From Escherichia fergusonii ATCC 35469 (GTDB taxonomy: Bacteria; Pseudomonadota; Gammaproteobacteria; Enterobacterales; Enterobacteriaceae), in assembly GCF_000026225.1 (NCBI RefSeq), contig NC_011740.1, forward strand, positions 1,550,001 to 1,614,000: a stretch of 64,000 nucleotides of DNA, read 5' to 3'. Positions within the stretch are counted from its first letter, which is position 1. Each line of letters begins with the position of its first letter. Made by a program: the position numbers and the translations under genes. Of the stretch, positions 8,703 to 18,202 are shown piece by piece. The notes under the pieces were generated by a model that saw nothing but the letters and a program-made list of their open reading frames with translations, did not search any database and was not told the origin of the DNA.

Positions 8703-9917
8703 ATGAAGATTGTAGGGGCTGAAGTTTTTGTTACCTGTCCGGGACGTAACTTCGTCACGTTAAAAATTACCACCGAAGATGGCATTACCGGGCTGGGAGA
8801 TGCGACCTTAAATGGGCGTGAGCTTTCAGTGGCTTCATATCTGAAAGATCATATTTGTCCGCAGCTTATCGGTCGTGATGCTCACCGAATTGAAGATATT
8901 TGGCAGTTTTTCTACAAAGGCGCTTACTGGCGTCGTGGACCAGTAACGATGTCAGCGATCTCGGCCGTGGACATGGCTCTTTGGGATATTAAAGCCAAAG
9001 CAGCCAACATGCCGTTATATCAATTACTGGGTGGTGCTTCCCGTGAAGGCGTAATGGTTTATTGCCATACCACGGGGCACACTGTCGATGATGTCCTGGA
9101 AGATTACGCTCGCCATCAGGAAATGGGCTTCAAAGCGATTCGCGTACAGTGCGGCGTACCCGGTATGAAAACTACCTATGGAATGTCGAAAGGTAAGGGG
9201 CTGGCTTACGAACCGGCAACAAAAGGACAGTGGCCGGAAGAGCAGTTGTGGTCTACAGAAAAATATCTCGATTTCACACCAAAATTATTTGAAGCCGTAC
9301 GTAATAAATTTGGCTTTAATGAGCATCTGCTGCATGACATGCACCACCGTTTGACTCCGATAGAAGCCGCGCGCTTTGGTAAGAGCATTGAACAATATCG
9401 TCTGTTCTGGATGGAAGATCCGACACCAGCGGAAAATCAGGAGTGCTTCCGTCTTATTCGTCAGCACACCGTTACGCCTATTGCTGTGGGTGAGGTGTTT
9501 AACAGCATCTGGGATTGCAAGCAACTGATTGAAGAACAGCTTATTGATTACATCCGTGCCACATTGACACATGCGGGCGGTATCACCGGGATGCGGCGAA
9601 TTGCCGATTTTGCTTCGCTCTATCAGGTGCGCACCGGTTCTCACGGACCTTCCGATCTCTCTCCAGTTTGCATGGCAGCTGCACTGCATTTCGATCTGTG
9701 GGTGCCTAACTTCGGCGTTCAGGAATACATGGGGTATTCAGAACAAATGCTTGAGGTATTCCCGCATAACTGGACGTTTGATAACGGCTATATGCATCCT
9801 GGTGACAAACCGGGCCTTGGCATTGAATTTGACGAAAAACTGGCAGCGAAATATCCATACGAACCTGCTTATTTGCCTGTTGCTCGTCTGGAAGACGGTA
9901 CTCTGTGGAACTGGTAA
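8703..9917 (+). CDS. rspA: Mannonate-dehydratase-family protein RspA
   Basis: 404-residue enolase-superfamily protein of the mannonate dehydratase (ManD) subgroup. It dehydrates D-mannonate (and weakly D-gluconate) to 2-keto-3-deoxygluconate. Mg ligands are D212 (HDMHH), E238 (WMEDP) and E264 (VGEVF). The GSHGPSDLSP segment of the active site is present. The length is the same as E. coli RspA, with few differences. The ATG follows GCAAGGAACAAATA. It heads a probable operon with rspB and two TRAP transporters, which supports sugar-acid catabolism rather than the older homoserine-lactone starvation-signal role. Confidence 0.93.
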   Translation: MKIVGAEVFVTCPGRNFVTLKITTEDGITGLGDATLNGRELSVASYLKDHICPQLIGRDAHRIEDIWQFFYKGAYWRRGPVTMSAISAVDMALWDIKAKAANMPLYQLLGGASREGVMVYCHTTGHTVDDVLEDYARHQEMGFKAIRVQCGVPGMKTTYGMSKGKGLAYEPATKGQWPEEQLWSTEKYLDFTPKLFEAVRNKFGFNEHLLHDMHHRLTPIEAARFGKSIEQYRLFWMEDPTPAENQECFRLIRQHTVTPIAVGEVFNSIWDCKQLIEEQLIDYIRATLTHAGGITGMRRIADFASLYQVRTGSHGPSDLSPVCMAAALHFDLWVPNFGVQEYMGYSEQMLEVFPHNWTFDNGYMHPGDKPGLGIEFDEKLAAKYPYEPAYLPVARLEDGTLWNW

Positions 9918-9925
9918 GGAAGACG

Positions 9926-10948
9926 ATGATGGTGAGTGTTGTAGTTGAAAAACCAGGCCAAATGTGTCTGGTAGAAAGTGTTAAATCTGAACCTAAAGCC
10001 GATGAGGTTTGCGTAAAGGTCGAATATGCAGGGATTTGTGGTTCAGATCTGCACATTTATCACGGGGCTAATCCATTTGCAGTTTATCCACGCATTGTTG
10101 GTCACGAATTTGTGGGTACGATAATCCAGGTTGGCGAGAATATCGATCCGCTGCGTATAGGCGAGCGAGTCGTGGTCGATCCGGTCATTAGCTGCGGTCA
10201 TTGCTACCCGTGCTCAATTGGGCGACCAAATGTCTGTGAAAGCCTCAATGTATTGGGTGTTCATCGCGATGGCGGCTTTACTGAATATACATGTGTACCG
10301 GCAACAAATGCTTATCCGGTGCCTGAAGATATTCCGGCAAATATAGCTGTAACAATCGAACCTTATGCCGTCGCAGCCAACGTAACAAATCGTACTGGCG
10401 TTTATCCTACCGATATTGCACTGGTTTATGGAGCAGGCCCGGCGGGGATGACGATAATTGATGTGTTACGTAATGTCTGGCAAATTCCAGTGATTGTGGT
10501 TGATCAGCGTGAAGATCGACTGGAAAGTGCACGTCGTTGTGGTGCGACGTATACTTTCAATAACCGGAACGGTTCATTACGTGAATATCTGGCAAGTGAA
10601 AAAATTACGCCAACGTTAATTATCGATGCGGTATGTCATCCATCCATCCTTGAAGAGGCCGTTACGCTAATTTCCTCTGCAGGACGAATCGGTCTTTTAG
10701 GTTTTTCTGCGACGCCGTCCGCAATAGCGCAACAAGAATTAACACGTCGTGAGTTAACCCTCTATTCATCGCGATTAAATTGTCGTATGTTCCCTACGGT
10801 TATCGAATGGATGCAACATAATCTAATTCACCCGGAGAATATTATAAGTCACGTTTTTGATATTCACCATGTGGACGAAGCCTTTAAACTTATAGAGTCC
10901 CAACAAGAAGGTCTTTGCAAAGTATTATTAAAGTTTCCCGAATCCTGA
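9926..10948 (+). CDS. rspB: Zinc-dependent alcohol dehydrogenase, RspB type (probable L-gulonate/idonate 5-dehydrogenase)
   Basis: 340-residue medium-chain dehydrogenase. Catalytic Zn residues include C38 (GICGSD) and H60-E61 (GHEF). The structural zinc cysteines are C90, C93, C96 and C104. The nucleotide-binding segment YGAGPAGMTI lies near residue 171. The gene context fits oxidation of L-gulonate or L-idonate at C5, with RspA removing water further down the pathway. It looks only moderately similar to K-12 RspB, unlike its conserved neighbour rspA, so it may be a replaced or fast-evolving orthologue. Two tandem ATGs (9926, 9929) follow AAGGA, and the gene starts 8 bases after rspA. Confidence 0.82.
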   Translation: MMVSVVVEKPGQMCLVESVKSEPKADEVCVKVEYAGICGSDLHIYHGANPFAVYPRIVGHEFVGTIIQVGENIDPLRIGERVVVDPVISCGHCYPCSIGRPNVCESLNVLGVHRDGGFTEYTCVPATNAYPVPEDIPANIAVTIEPYAVAANVTNRTGVYPTDIALVYGAGPAGMTIIDVLRNVWQIPVIVVDQREDRLESARRCGATYTFNNRNGSLREYLASEKITPTLIIDAVCHPSILEEAVTLISSAGRIGLLGFSATPSAIAQQELTRRELTLYSSRLNCRMFPTVIEWMQHNLIHPENIISHVFDIHHVDEAFKLIESQQEGLCKVLLKFPES

Positions 10949-10991
10949 CCCTCATTTATAAAAACAACTGTACCTACAAGGAACATAGATC

Positions 10992-11966
10992 ATGGAAAAG
11001 AAAAAACTGTCACTGGCTCTTTGTACGCTGTTTGGCGGGTTATTAAGTTTTTCTGCATATGCGGCTGATGTCACGTTAAAATTAGGTCACCCTGTTAACG
11101 AAGAGCATAGTTGGCATAAAGCGTCGCTTAAATTTGCTGAACTGGTAAAGCAAAAGACAAATGATGCAGTTGAAGTAAAAATTTATCCTAACGAATCATT
11201 AGGTAAAGAGATGGATATTATCAACGCTATCCAGTTGGGGAGTGTTGATATGACCATCACAGGGGAGTCATTACAAAACTGGGCACCTTCTGCGGCATTA
11301 CTGGCAGTGCCTTATATGATTACATCTTCTGAACAAATGGAAAAAATAGTTAATGGGGAAGTCGGTGCGCAAATATCAAAAGATATTGAAGAACGCGTGA
11401 AACTGAAAACTATTGCCTGGTTCGAACGTGGCCCGCGTAATTTGACCTCTAACCGTCCGATCACGAATCCACAAGAGTTAAAAGGGCTGACTCTGCGCTT
11501 ACCTAACGTACCGATGTTCATCAGCGTATGGAAAGATTTAGGCGCGCAGCCGACACCAATGGCATTCTCAGAAGTGTTTACTGGGCTGCAACAGGGCGTC
11601 ATTGAGGGGCAAGAAAACCCCTTATCTATGATCATGAGCGGTAGTTTCTTTGAAGTGCAGAAATACCTTAACCGGACTGAGCACGTTCGTAGTTGGATCT
11701 ATCTGACAATGGGCAGCAAAAAGTTCAACAAGCTGAAGCCTGAATATCAGCAAGCTATTCTGGATGCAGGCAAAGAAGCTCAGGCTTACGAGCATGAGTT
11801 ATATCTCCAGGATGAAGAAAAATTAGTTGAAGCTCTGCAAGCGAAAGGGATGACACTGGTTGATGTTCATCAGAATGAATTTGCTAAAATAGCAAACGAG
11901 TCAGTCGAAAAATCAATAAATCCGCAAATTAAGCCTCTTTACGAAAAAGCTCGCGCCACAAAATAA
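10992..11966 (+). CDS. TRAP transporter periplasmic binding protein (DctP family), system 1
   Basis: 324-residue solute receptor. The signal peptide ends AYA before ADVTL (about residue 24). The DctP fold is clear: KLGHPVNEEHSWHKA, the strand with the carboxylate-binding arginine (LKGLTLRLPNVPM) and the following QPTPMAFSEVFTGLQQGVIEGQENP. Such receptors bind sugar acids or other organic acids and pass them to a DctQM permease by a sodium gradient. It follows rspB by 43 bases, so a sugar acid related to mannonate or gulonate is the likely ligand. No K-12 counterpart is known at this position. Confidence 0.88.
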   Translation: MEKKKLSLALCTLFGGLLSFSAYAADVTLKLGHPVNEEHSWHKASLKFAELVKQKTNDAVEVKIYPNESLGKEMDIINAIQLGSVDMTITGESLQNWAPSAALLAVPYMITSSEQMEKIVNGEVGAQISKDIEERVKLKTIAWFERGPRNLTSNRPITNPQELKGLTLRLPNVPMFISVWKDLGAQPTPMAFSEVFTGLQQGVIEGQENPLSMIMSGSFFEVQKYLNRTEHVRSWIYLTMGSKKFNKLKPEYQQAILDAGKEAQAYEHELYLQDEEKLVEALQAKGMTLVDVHQNEFAKIANESVEKSINPQIKPLYEKARATK

Positions 11967-11974
11967 CATTAAAC

Positions 11975-11998
11975 GGGGGAGTCGCTTCCCCCTTTTTT
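11975..11998 (+). terminator. Attenuator-like terminator after first TRAP receptor gene
   Basis: GGGGGA (11975-11980) pairs with TCCCCC (11987-11992), followed by six T (11993-11998). It lies between the receptor gene and its membrane subunits, so partial termination would make more receptor than permease. Confidence 0.75.
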
Positions 11999-12017
11999 GA
12001 GCTACAGGGGTTCGGAT

Positions 12018-12494
12018 ATGTTTAATAAGCTTTATGGCTATATAGAAAAGATCTATTTAATTATTGGCGCAGTTTTGTTAACTGCGCTCATTGGTGTTGT
12101 ATTGCTCCAGGTTATATCTCGTCCATTACCTATTAGTTCTCCAGCATGGACAGAAGAGGCGGCACGATTTCTTTTAGTATATGTAGTTGCATTTGGCTGT
12201 GCATTGGCTACCGGTAGGCGCGAATTAGTCAATGTAGATTTGGTGATAAGTATGCTTTCACCAGCATTAAGAAAAGGTCTGGTGCTCATTATTGATCTCG
12301 TCATTCTTACCTGCTCAATAACGCTAATGATCAATTCCGTTGAATATGTAGAAAGTACCATGTGGCGCATGGCAACCACGCTGCCTATTTCGCAGGCATG
12401 GGTGACAACATCGGTTATTATAATCACTGCCAATATGTCTCTTTTTACCTTATTCAATCTGATTCGGGATTTTACGCCGCAAGAGCGGAAATAG
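12018..12494 (+). CDS. TRAP transporter small permease subunit (DctQ family), system 1
   Basis: 158-residue membrane protein with four hydrophobic helices and the DctQ hallmark WTEEAARFLLVYVVAFGCALATGRRELVNVD around residues 40-72. It pairs with the large DctM subunit encoded 24 bases downstream. The ATG at 12018 is chosen because it follows ACAGGGGTTCGGAT. The frame is open upstream but would start inside the terminator stem. Confidence 0.86.
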   Translation: MFNKLYGYIEKIYLIIGAVLLTALIGVVLLQVISRPLPISSPAWTEEAARFLLVYVVAFGCALATGRRELVNVDLVISMLSPALRKGLVLIIDLVILTCSITLMINSVEYVESTMWRMATTLPISQAWVTTSVIIITANMSLFTLFNLIRDFTPQERK

Positions 12495-12518
12495 AATTAT
12501 CTAACGTGAGAACAGCGC

Positions 12519-13802
12519 ATGAATCCGACTATTGGTCTGTTTGTGATTTTCTTTGTTTCACTTATGCTGGGTGTGCCGGTTATTTTCTCCCTGGCGTTAT
12601 CTTCAATCTTCTATTTACTGGTTACCGATATGGGACTCGCTATTATGGCGAATCAGTTCTTTAGCGGTATGGACTCTTTTGTACTGCTCTGTATCCCCGG
12701 CTTTCTGCTGGCTGGCGGGTTAATGAACGGTGGCGGCATAACTGATCGTATTGTTTCTTTCAGTAATGCCTGGCTTGGTCATATACGTGGCGGCCTGGCA
12801 ATGGCCAACGTAAGTGGTTCAATGATTTTTGCCGGAATTTCAGGCACAGCGGTATCGGAAGCCGCAAGTATCGGTTCGGTTATGATCCCAGCCATGAAAC
12901 GCAGTGGGTACGACGCACCGTTTTCGGGGGCAATTACGGCTGTAGCCTCGACGGTTGGACCGATCATCCCTCCCAGCGTACCAATGATTATCGTCGGCAC
13001 GTTAACGGGGTTGTCCGTGGGTAAACTGTTTATCGCGGGGGCTGTACCCGGTTTACTGATGGGCGCAACGATGGCGGGTATTGCGTGGTATCTGGCACGT
13101 AAACGTGGGTATCCAAAGGGGGAGAAGGCATCATTCCGTGAGCGTCTGCGCGCAACCCGTGGTGCTATTTGGGCAATCCTGATGCCGGTTATGATCATCG
13201 GTGGCCTGGTCACTGGACTGTTTACACCGACAGAAGCATCTGTATTTGCAGTGGTTTTCGCGCTGATCGTCGGCTTTTTCGTCTATGGCGATCTGACCGT
13301 GAATAAATTCATGGGCTGCATGATGGAAAGTATCAGCGGTACGGCAGGTATCCTGATGCTGGTGGGGTTCGCTAACGTTTTTGCCTGGATCCTGACTTCA
13401 GAAGGGATTCCACAGCAAATTGCAGATGGCATGTTATCCATTACTGATAACAAGTATGTGTTAATTCTGATGATTAACCTGCTGCTGTTGTTAGTCGGGA
13501 TGTTTATGGAAACCATCGCCGCGTTACTTATTCTGTTTACTCCTTTACTTTCTGTCGCTACCGCCATCGGTATGGACCCAATCCACTTCGCAGTAATGAT
13601 GGTAATGAACCTGGTTATCGGCTTAACGACGCCGCCAGTCGGTGTGTGCCTTTTCGTCTCACAGGGTATTGCTCGTGTCTCCTTAGGGGAGATCAGTAGA
13701 GCGGTTATTCCGTTCATTACCGGAAATATCATTTTGCTCTTTATGGTTTCTTATATTCCAGGTCTTTCGCTGTGGCTCCCGGCGCTGTTAGGTATGAAAT
13801 AA
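12519..13802 (+). CDS. TRAP transporter large permease subunit (DctM family), system 1
   Basis: 427-residue membrane protein with about twelve helices. It has the DctM repeats FAGISGTAVSEAASIGSVMIPAMKRSGYD and VASTVGPIIPPSVPMIIVG (about residues 105-160) and PTEASVFAVVFALIVG near 237. It carries the substrate across the inner membrane with sodium. It completes the first receptor-Q-M set, whose gene order is the usual one. Spacing to the next receptor gene is 59 bases. Confidence 0.9.
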   Translation: MNPTIGLFVIFFVSLMLGVPVIFSLALSSIFYLLVTDMGLAIMANQFFSGMDSFVLLCIPGFLLAGGLMNGGGITDRIVSFSNAWLGHIRGGLAMANVSGSMIFAGISGTAVSEAASIGSVMIPAMKRSGYDAPFSGAITAVASTVGPIIPPSVPMIIVGTLTGLSVGKLFIAGAVPGLLMGATMAGIAWYLARKRGYPKGEKASFRERLRATRGAIWAILMPVMIIGGLVTGLFTPTEASVFAVVFALIVGFFVYGDLTVNKFMGCMMESISGTAGILMLVGFANVFAWILTSEGIPQQIADGMLSITDNKYVLILMINLLLLLVGMFMETIAALLILFTPLLSVATAIGMDPIHFAVMMVMNLVIGLTTPPVGVCLFVSQGIARVSLGEISRAVIPFITGNIILLFMVSYIPGLSLWLPALLGMK

Positions 13803-13861
13803 GCGGCCATTAAGTTGAGTCTGAATAATTCGTGTCTAACACGTTGTAAAAGGAATTTAGT

Positions 13862-14839
13862 ATGAAGATAAATACAATATCAGCGCTTAGTAAACTGGCT
13901 TGTCTTTTACCTTTATTGATGGTTGACGCAAGTTTTGCTGCTGAGTCTTTAAATGTCAGCACCTCGCTTTCGCCGGATGATCCTATTTATAAAGGCTTAC
14001 AAAGTTTCAAAAAAGGCGTTGAAAGCCGTACCAATGGCGAAGTCAAAATTAAGCTCTTTTCCAGCGGTCAGTTAGGCGCAGATAACGAACTCTTACAGCA
14101 CGCGCAGGCAGGAAGCAATGTCGGGGTGGTGGTTGACGGTGCTCGTCTGGCACAGTTTGTGCCAGAGTTTGCCATTATTCCCGCACCGTTTGTCTTCAAA
14201 GACTACACGACGCTGAAAAAATTTATCAGCAGCCCGGTGTTCGCACAATGGAGTGAGCAAATGTCCAGCAAGTCCGGGCTGACGCCACTTTCATTTAACT
14301 GGTATCAAGGGGCGCGGATGCTGGTTACGCAAAAACCTGTCAGCAAACCGTCAGATCTTAACGGTGTGCGCGTTCGCGCTTTGGAAGCGCCGGTAACTAT
14401 TGAAACCATAAAATGTATGGGAGGCTCTCCGACACCGCTTTCCTGGTCCGAAATCTATTCTTCAATTCAGACCGGGGTCGTGGATGCCGCTGAGGCTCAG
14501 CCGACAGCGGTTTATGGTTCAAAGTTGTATGAAATTACTAAGCACATAACAAAAACCAACCATATTCATTTAATGACCGGAATTATTGTTTCACAGAAAT
14601 GGCTCTCCAGCCTGACAGCGGAACAACAAACCATTTTGCGTGAAGAAGCACAGAAAAATGGTGATATTGCCTCTGAAAATACCATCCTGGCGGGCGATAA
14701 AATGTTAGATGAAATGGCGAAAAAAGGGATGACGATTTCCGAGGTTGATACTCAACCTTTCATTGATGGATGCCGTTATGTACCTGAAAAGCTTGGCTTA
14801 AGCGAAGCATACAAACAAGTTAATTCAATAATTAATTAA
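13862..14839 (+). CDS. TRAP transporter periplasmic binding protein (DctP family), system 2
   Basis: 325-residue receptor with a signal peptide (cleavage near ASFA before AESLN). It has the DctP core ISTSLSPDD-like start, the arginine strand (LNGVRVRALEAPVTIE) and the conserved GGSPTPLSWSEIYSSIQTGVVDAAEAQP. It is clearly different from the first receptor, with only family-level similarity, so it probably binds a different acid. It is preceded by AAAGGAATTTAGT. Nothing in K-12 matches this position. Confidence 0.87.
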   Translation: MKINTISALSKLACLLPLLMVDASFAAESLNVSTSLSPDDPIYKGLQSFKKGVESRTNGEVKIKLFSSGQLGADNELLQHAQAGSNVGVVVDGARLAQFVPEFAIIPAPFVFKDYTTLKKFISSPVFAQWSEQMSSKSGLTPLSFNWYQGARMLVTQKPVSKPSDLNGVRVRALEAPVTIETIKCMGGSPTPLSWSEIYSSIQTGVVDAAEAQPTAVYGSKLYEITKHITKTNHIHLMTGIIVSQKWLSSLTAEQQTILREEAQKNGDIASENTILAGDKMLDEMAKKGMTISEVDTQPFIDGCRYVPEKLGLSEAYKQVNSIIN

Positions 14840-14846
14840 ATAATAT

Positions 14847-14876
14847 AAGCAGAGTTTCGGCTCTGCTTCATTGTTT
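14847..14876 (+). terminator. Attenuator-like hairpin after second TRAP receptor gene
   Basis: AGCAGAG (14848-14854) pairs with CTCTGCT (14861-14867), followed by a T-rich TCATTGTTT. It has the same placement as the hairpin after the first receptor gene, between receptor and DctQ. Confidence 0.6.
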
Positions 14877-14887
14877 GGGGTGCATGA

Positions 14888-15364
14888 ATGAAATATTTCC
14901 GCAAGACCGAACTTGTCCTTGCTCGTCTTGGTTTAATTGCCATTGTTTTAATTATTTTGTTTGGCGGCATTAGTCGTAGTATCGGTCATCCGGTAATCTG
15001 GTCGCTGGAGATAGCGATGGTACTTTTTGCCTGGGTTAGTATGTTTGCCATTGATTATGCTTTTCAGACTCGCAGGCATATTGGCATCGATGCACTTACA
15101 AATTTATTCCCCCCACACTTACAGCGATTGTGCCTTTGGTTTAATGAAATATGTATTCTCGGATTTCTCTTTTGTGGCGTCTGGTACGGTTTTAACTTCA
15201 CCTGGACGACACACAACCAGGTTCTGCCCGTTACTGAAATATCACTTGCCTGGCTGAACAGTGCTGTGCCAACGGGGTGTTTGTTAATGGTGGTGACGTC
15301 ACTGTCATTTATCTTGCAGGGATGTCGGGAGAAAACTGCTGTCGTTCAGGAGGAAACATGTTAA
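14888..15364 (+). CDS. TRAP transporter small permease subunit (DctQ family), system 2
   Basis: 158 residues with four predicted helices. The DctQ segment WSLEIAMVLFAWVSMFAIDYAFQTRRHIGID is at about residues 38-68. It belongs with the receptor encoded upstream and the DctM overlapping its 3' end. The second and first DctQ proteins have the same length but only weak similarity, so this is a second system rather than a recent duplication. Confidence 0.86.
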   Translation: MKYFRKTELVLARLGLIAIVLIILFGGISRSIGHPVIWSLEIAMVLFAWVSMFAIDYAFQTRRHIGIDALTNLFPPHLQRLCLWFNEICILGFLFCGVWYGFNFTWTTHNQVLPVTEISLAWLNSAVPTGCLLMVVTSLSFILQGCREKTAVVQEETC

Positions 15365-16635
15365 TAGCCGTCATTATATTTGTGGTATTACTTTGTATAG
15401 GTATGCCTGTAGGAATGGTTATTGCTATCTCCAGCCTGAGTTATTTTTTTACCGCCGATTTTTTACCCATCGGTATAGCCTTTCAAAAATTTTCTGCACC
15501 AACACAATCATTTCCCATTCTGGCAACGCCACTCTTTTTATTAGTCGGCAACTTACTCAATAAATCGGGGGTAACCGGACGTTTGCTTGATTTTGCTCGT
15601 GTGATATCTGGCTGGATGATTGGTGGACTGGCACAAATCAACGTATTACTGGCGTGTCTGTTGGGGGGCGTTTCGGGGTCAGCAACGGCAGACGCCGCGA
15701 TGCAGGCGAGGGTACTTGGTTTACCCATGGTAGCCAGGGGTTATCCGAAAGCATTTAGTGCTGTAGTTATCGCCTTTAGTTCGCTAATTACTGCCACTAT
15801 CCCGCCCAGTATTTTGATGATCCTGTATGGTTTTGTAGGCAACGTCTCCATCGGCAAATTGTTTATGGCGGGTATTTTTCCTGGGCTACTGTTAACAGCA
15901 ATACTGATGCTGACGAATTATCTTCTGGCGCGAAAAATGAATATCAAGCCAGAGACGGCTTCGTTGCCTGGTCGCCAGGAAGTGTGGCGTAGTTTTAAAG
16001 AGAGTTTTTGGGCACTGATGTTTCCGGTGGTATTGATTGTCGTAATTCGCCTGGGGATTTTCACTACTACAGAAGCTGGCGCGTTTATTGTCTTGTACTC
16101 GTTTATTATTGGTCGCTACATCTATAAGGCACTGGATAACGCAGTGTTGTGGGAAGTCCTGAAAGAAACCATTAATGATGTCGGCGTTGTAATGCTGTTA
16201 ATTATGTCGGCAGCCATTCTCGGCCATATCACCATTCTGGACCAGATCCCGCAACAACTTGCAGAAACGATCCTTGCTTTCACAGAGAATAAATATGGCA
16301 TCCTGTTTTTACTCCTTACGCTAATAGCGGTTGCAGGGATGTTATTTGATGGCAGTGTGATTATTCTGCTATTAACGCCCATTTTGCTCCCTATTGCCAT
16401 TGAGGCTGGATTTGATCCTATCCATTTCGGCATGATTTTTGTGGTACTGACTCTGCTGGGTGCCAATACTCCACCGGTTGGCATATGTATGTACACCGTC
16501 TGTGGCATTTTAAACTGCAGCTCTGTCGCGTTTGTTCGCGCGTCGCTCCCTTATTTAATCGCATTTTTATCTTTCATTATTCTGTTGGTGATATTTCCGC
16601 AGATCGCGTTGTTTTTACCTTCGCTATTGATGTAA
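15358..16635 (+). CDS. TRAP transporter large permease subunit (DctM family), system 2
   Basis: 425-residue membrane protein with about twelve helices. DctM motifs include LLGGVSGSATADAAMQARVLGLPMVARGYP, ATIPPSILMILYG and TTEAGAFIVLYSFIIG. ATG at 15358 follows AGGAGGAAAC and overlaps the dctQ stop (ATGTTAA), so translation is coupled. Longer upstream reading in the frame lacks a ribosome site. It completes the second TRAP importer. Confidence 0.89.
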   Translation: MLIAVIIFVVLLCIGMPVGMVIAISSLSYFFTADFLPIGIAFQKFSAPTQSFPILATPLFLLVGNLLNKSGVTGRLLDFARVISGWMIGGLAQINVLLACLLGGVSGSATADAAMQARVLGLPMVARGYPKAFSAVVIAFSSLITATIPPSILMILYGFVGNVSIGKLFMAGIFPGLLLTAILMLTNYLLARKMNIKPETASLPGRQEVWRSFKESFWALMFPVVLIVVIRLGIFTTTEAGAFIVLYSFIIGRYIYKALDNAVLWEVLKETINDVGVVMLLIMSAAILGHITILDQIPQQLAETILAFTENKYGILFLLLTLIAVAGMLFDGSVIILLLTPILLPIAIEAGFDPIHFGMIFVVLTLLGANTPPVGICMYTVCGILNCSSVAFVRASLPYLIAFLSFIILLVIFPQIALFLPSLLM

Positions 16636-16648
16636 GGCCAGAACTCAC

Positions 16649-16686
16649 CGCTACGCTATTCCTTGCGGATAAGTAGCGCTTTTTTA
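16649..16686 (+). terminator. Probable terminator after second TRAP system
   Basis: CGCTAC (16649-16654) pairs with GTAGCG (16673-16678), followed by C and a run of T. It lies between dctM2 and ydfI, so ydfI may be expressed by read-through or from its own promoter. Confidence 0.55.
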
Positions 16687-16719
16687 TTCACACTATGATT
16701 GGAATTAACAGGTCTTCTT

Positions 16720-18186
16720 ATGGAAAACAGACTATTAAACGCCAGGGCTACACTTCCCGATTATGACCGCTCAAAACTTGTTCCACGGATTGTTCATTTA
16801 GGATTTGGCGCTTTTCACCGGGCGCATCAGGCCGTATATACCGATATTCTGGCGAGTGAACACGGTAGTGACTGGGGATTTCATGAAGTCAACCTGATCG
16901 GTGGTGAGCAGCAGATAGCAGATCTTAAACAACAGGATAACCTGTATACCGTGGCTGAAATGTCTGCTGACAACTGGACTGCACGGGTTGTTGGCGTTGT
17001 TAAAAACGCACTTCATGCACAGGTAGATGGCCTGGAAAGTGTGCTGGCCGTGATGTGTGAACCACAAGTAGCGATTGTGTCACTGACCATTACCGAGAAA
17101 GGTTATTGTCATTCCCCGGCAACAGGGGAATTAATGCTGGATCACCCGATGATCGTGGCTGATCTGCATAACCCGACACAACCGAAAACGGCGCCAGGCA
17201 TTGTGGTCGAAGCACTGGCACGCCGTAAATCTGCAGGGCTGTCTGCTTTTACGGTGATGTCCTGTGACAATATGCCAGAAAATGGTCATGTGATGCGCAA
17301 TGTTATCCTCACTTATGCCAGAGCATTGAACAGTGAGCTTGCCAGATGGATTGAGCAACATGTCACTTTCCCATCGACCATGGTTGACCGTATTGTTCCG
17401 GCAGTTACTCACGAGAGTCTGGACAAAATAACGCAGTTAACGGGGGTCAGTGATCCGGCTGCTGTTGCCTGCGAACCTTTCCGCCAGTGGGTGATCGAAG
17501 ATAATTTTGTTGCCGGGCGTCCTGGATGGGAAAAAGCAGGGGCAGAACTGGTATCCAATGTTCTTCCTTATGAAGAAATGAAACTGCGTATGCTTAACGG
17601 TAGCCACTCTTTCCTGGCGTATCTTGGGTATCTGGCAGGTTATCAGCATATTAACGAATGTATGGCTGATGAGAATTACCGCCTGGCGGCACATTCACTT
17701 ATGCTCCATGAGCAAGCGCCGACGTTAAAAGTACAGGGTGTTGATTTAGGTAAGTACGCGGATTCCTTAATTGCGCGTTACAGCAATCCGGCATTACGCC
17801 ATCGGACATGGCAGATTGCCATGGATGGCAGCCAGAAGCTGCCGCAGAGAATGCTGGATTCAGTACGCTGGCATCTTGCCCATAATAGTGAATTTGATTT
17901 ACTGGCGTTAGGTGTTGCAGCATGGATGCGCTATGTCGGCGGTGTGGACGAGCAGGGAAATGCGATTGAAGTGAGTGATCCGCTATTACCGTTGCTGCAG
18001 AAAGCGGTGGCTGGCAGTAAAGAAGGTGAAGAACGCGTTAAGGCCTTGTTTGCGATAGAAGCGATCTTTGGTGCGGAATTACCAAAAGTAACAGCTTTCA
18101 CTGCTAAAGTTAGCGCGGCATATCAATTGCTTCTGGCAGAAGGTGCAAAGGTCGCGGTGGCAAAATACGCGGCAAAACTAAAGTAA
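16720..18186 (+). CDS. ydfI: Mannitol-dehydrogenase-family oxidoreductase YdfI (fructuronate/mannonate reductase type)
   Basis: 488-residue NAD-dependent polyol/aldonate dehydrogenase of the UxuB family. The N-terminal nucleotide-binding start VHLGFGAFHRAHQ is at about residues 24-36. The catalytic region contains KLRMLNGSHSFLAYLGYLAG (about 287-306), with the active-site lysine and asparagine-histidine typical of the family. By family it interconverts D-fructuronate and D-mannonate. With RspB (L-gulonate to fructuronate) and RspA (mannonate to ketodeoxygluconate) it would complete a three-step path. ATG at 16720 follows AACAGG; an upstream TTG is less likely. Confidence 0.9.
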   Translation: MENRLLNARATLPDYDRSKLVPRIVHLGFGAFHRAHQAVYTDILASEHGSDWGFHEVNLIGGEQQIADLKQQDNLYTVAEMSADNWTARVVGVVKNALHAQVDGLESVLAVMCEPQVAIVSLTITEKGYCHSPATGELMLDHPMIVADLHNPTQPKTAPGIVVEALARRKSAGLSAFTVMSCDNMPENGHVMRNVILTYARALNSELARWIEQHVTFPSTMVDRIVPAVTHESLDKITQLTGVSDPAAVACEPFRQWVIEDNFVAGRPGWEKAGAELVSNVLPYEEMKLRMLNGSHSFLAYLGYLAGYQHINECMADENYRLAAHSLMLHEQAPTLKVQGVDLGKYADSLIARYSNPALRHRTWQIAMDGSQKLPQRMLDSVRWHLAHNSEFDLLALGVAAWMRYVGGVDEQGNAIEVSDPLLPLLQKAVAGSKEGEERVKALFAIEAIFGAELPKVTAFTAKVSAAYQLLLAEGAKVAVAKYAAKLK

Positions 18187-18202
18187 TTTGAACGACATAT
18201 CA

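Noticed and set aside
10960..10991. Third copy of the RspR-type motif before the first TRAP receptor gene
   Set aside because: CTTGTAGGT on the minus strand lacks one base of the motif and overlaps the ribosome site AAGGA.
15277..15357. Upstream extension of the second DctM frame
   Set aside because: It lies inside dctQ2 and lacks a ribosome site; AGGAGG precedes the ATG at 15358.
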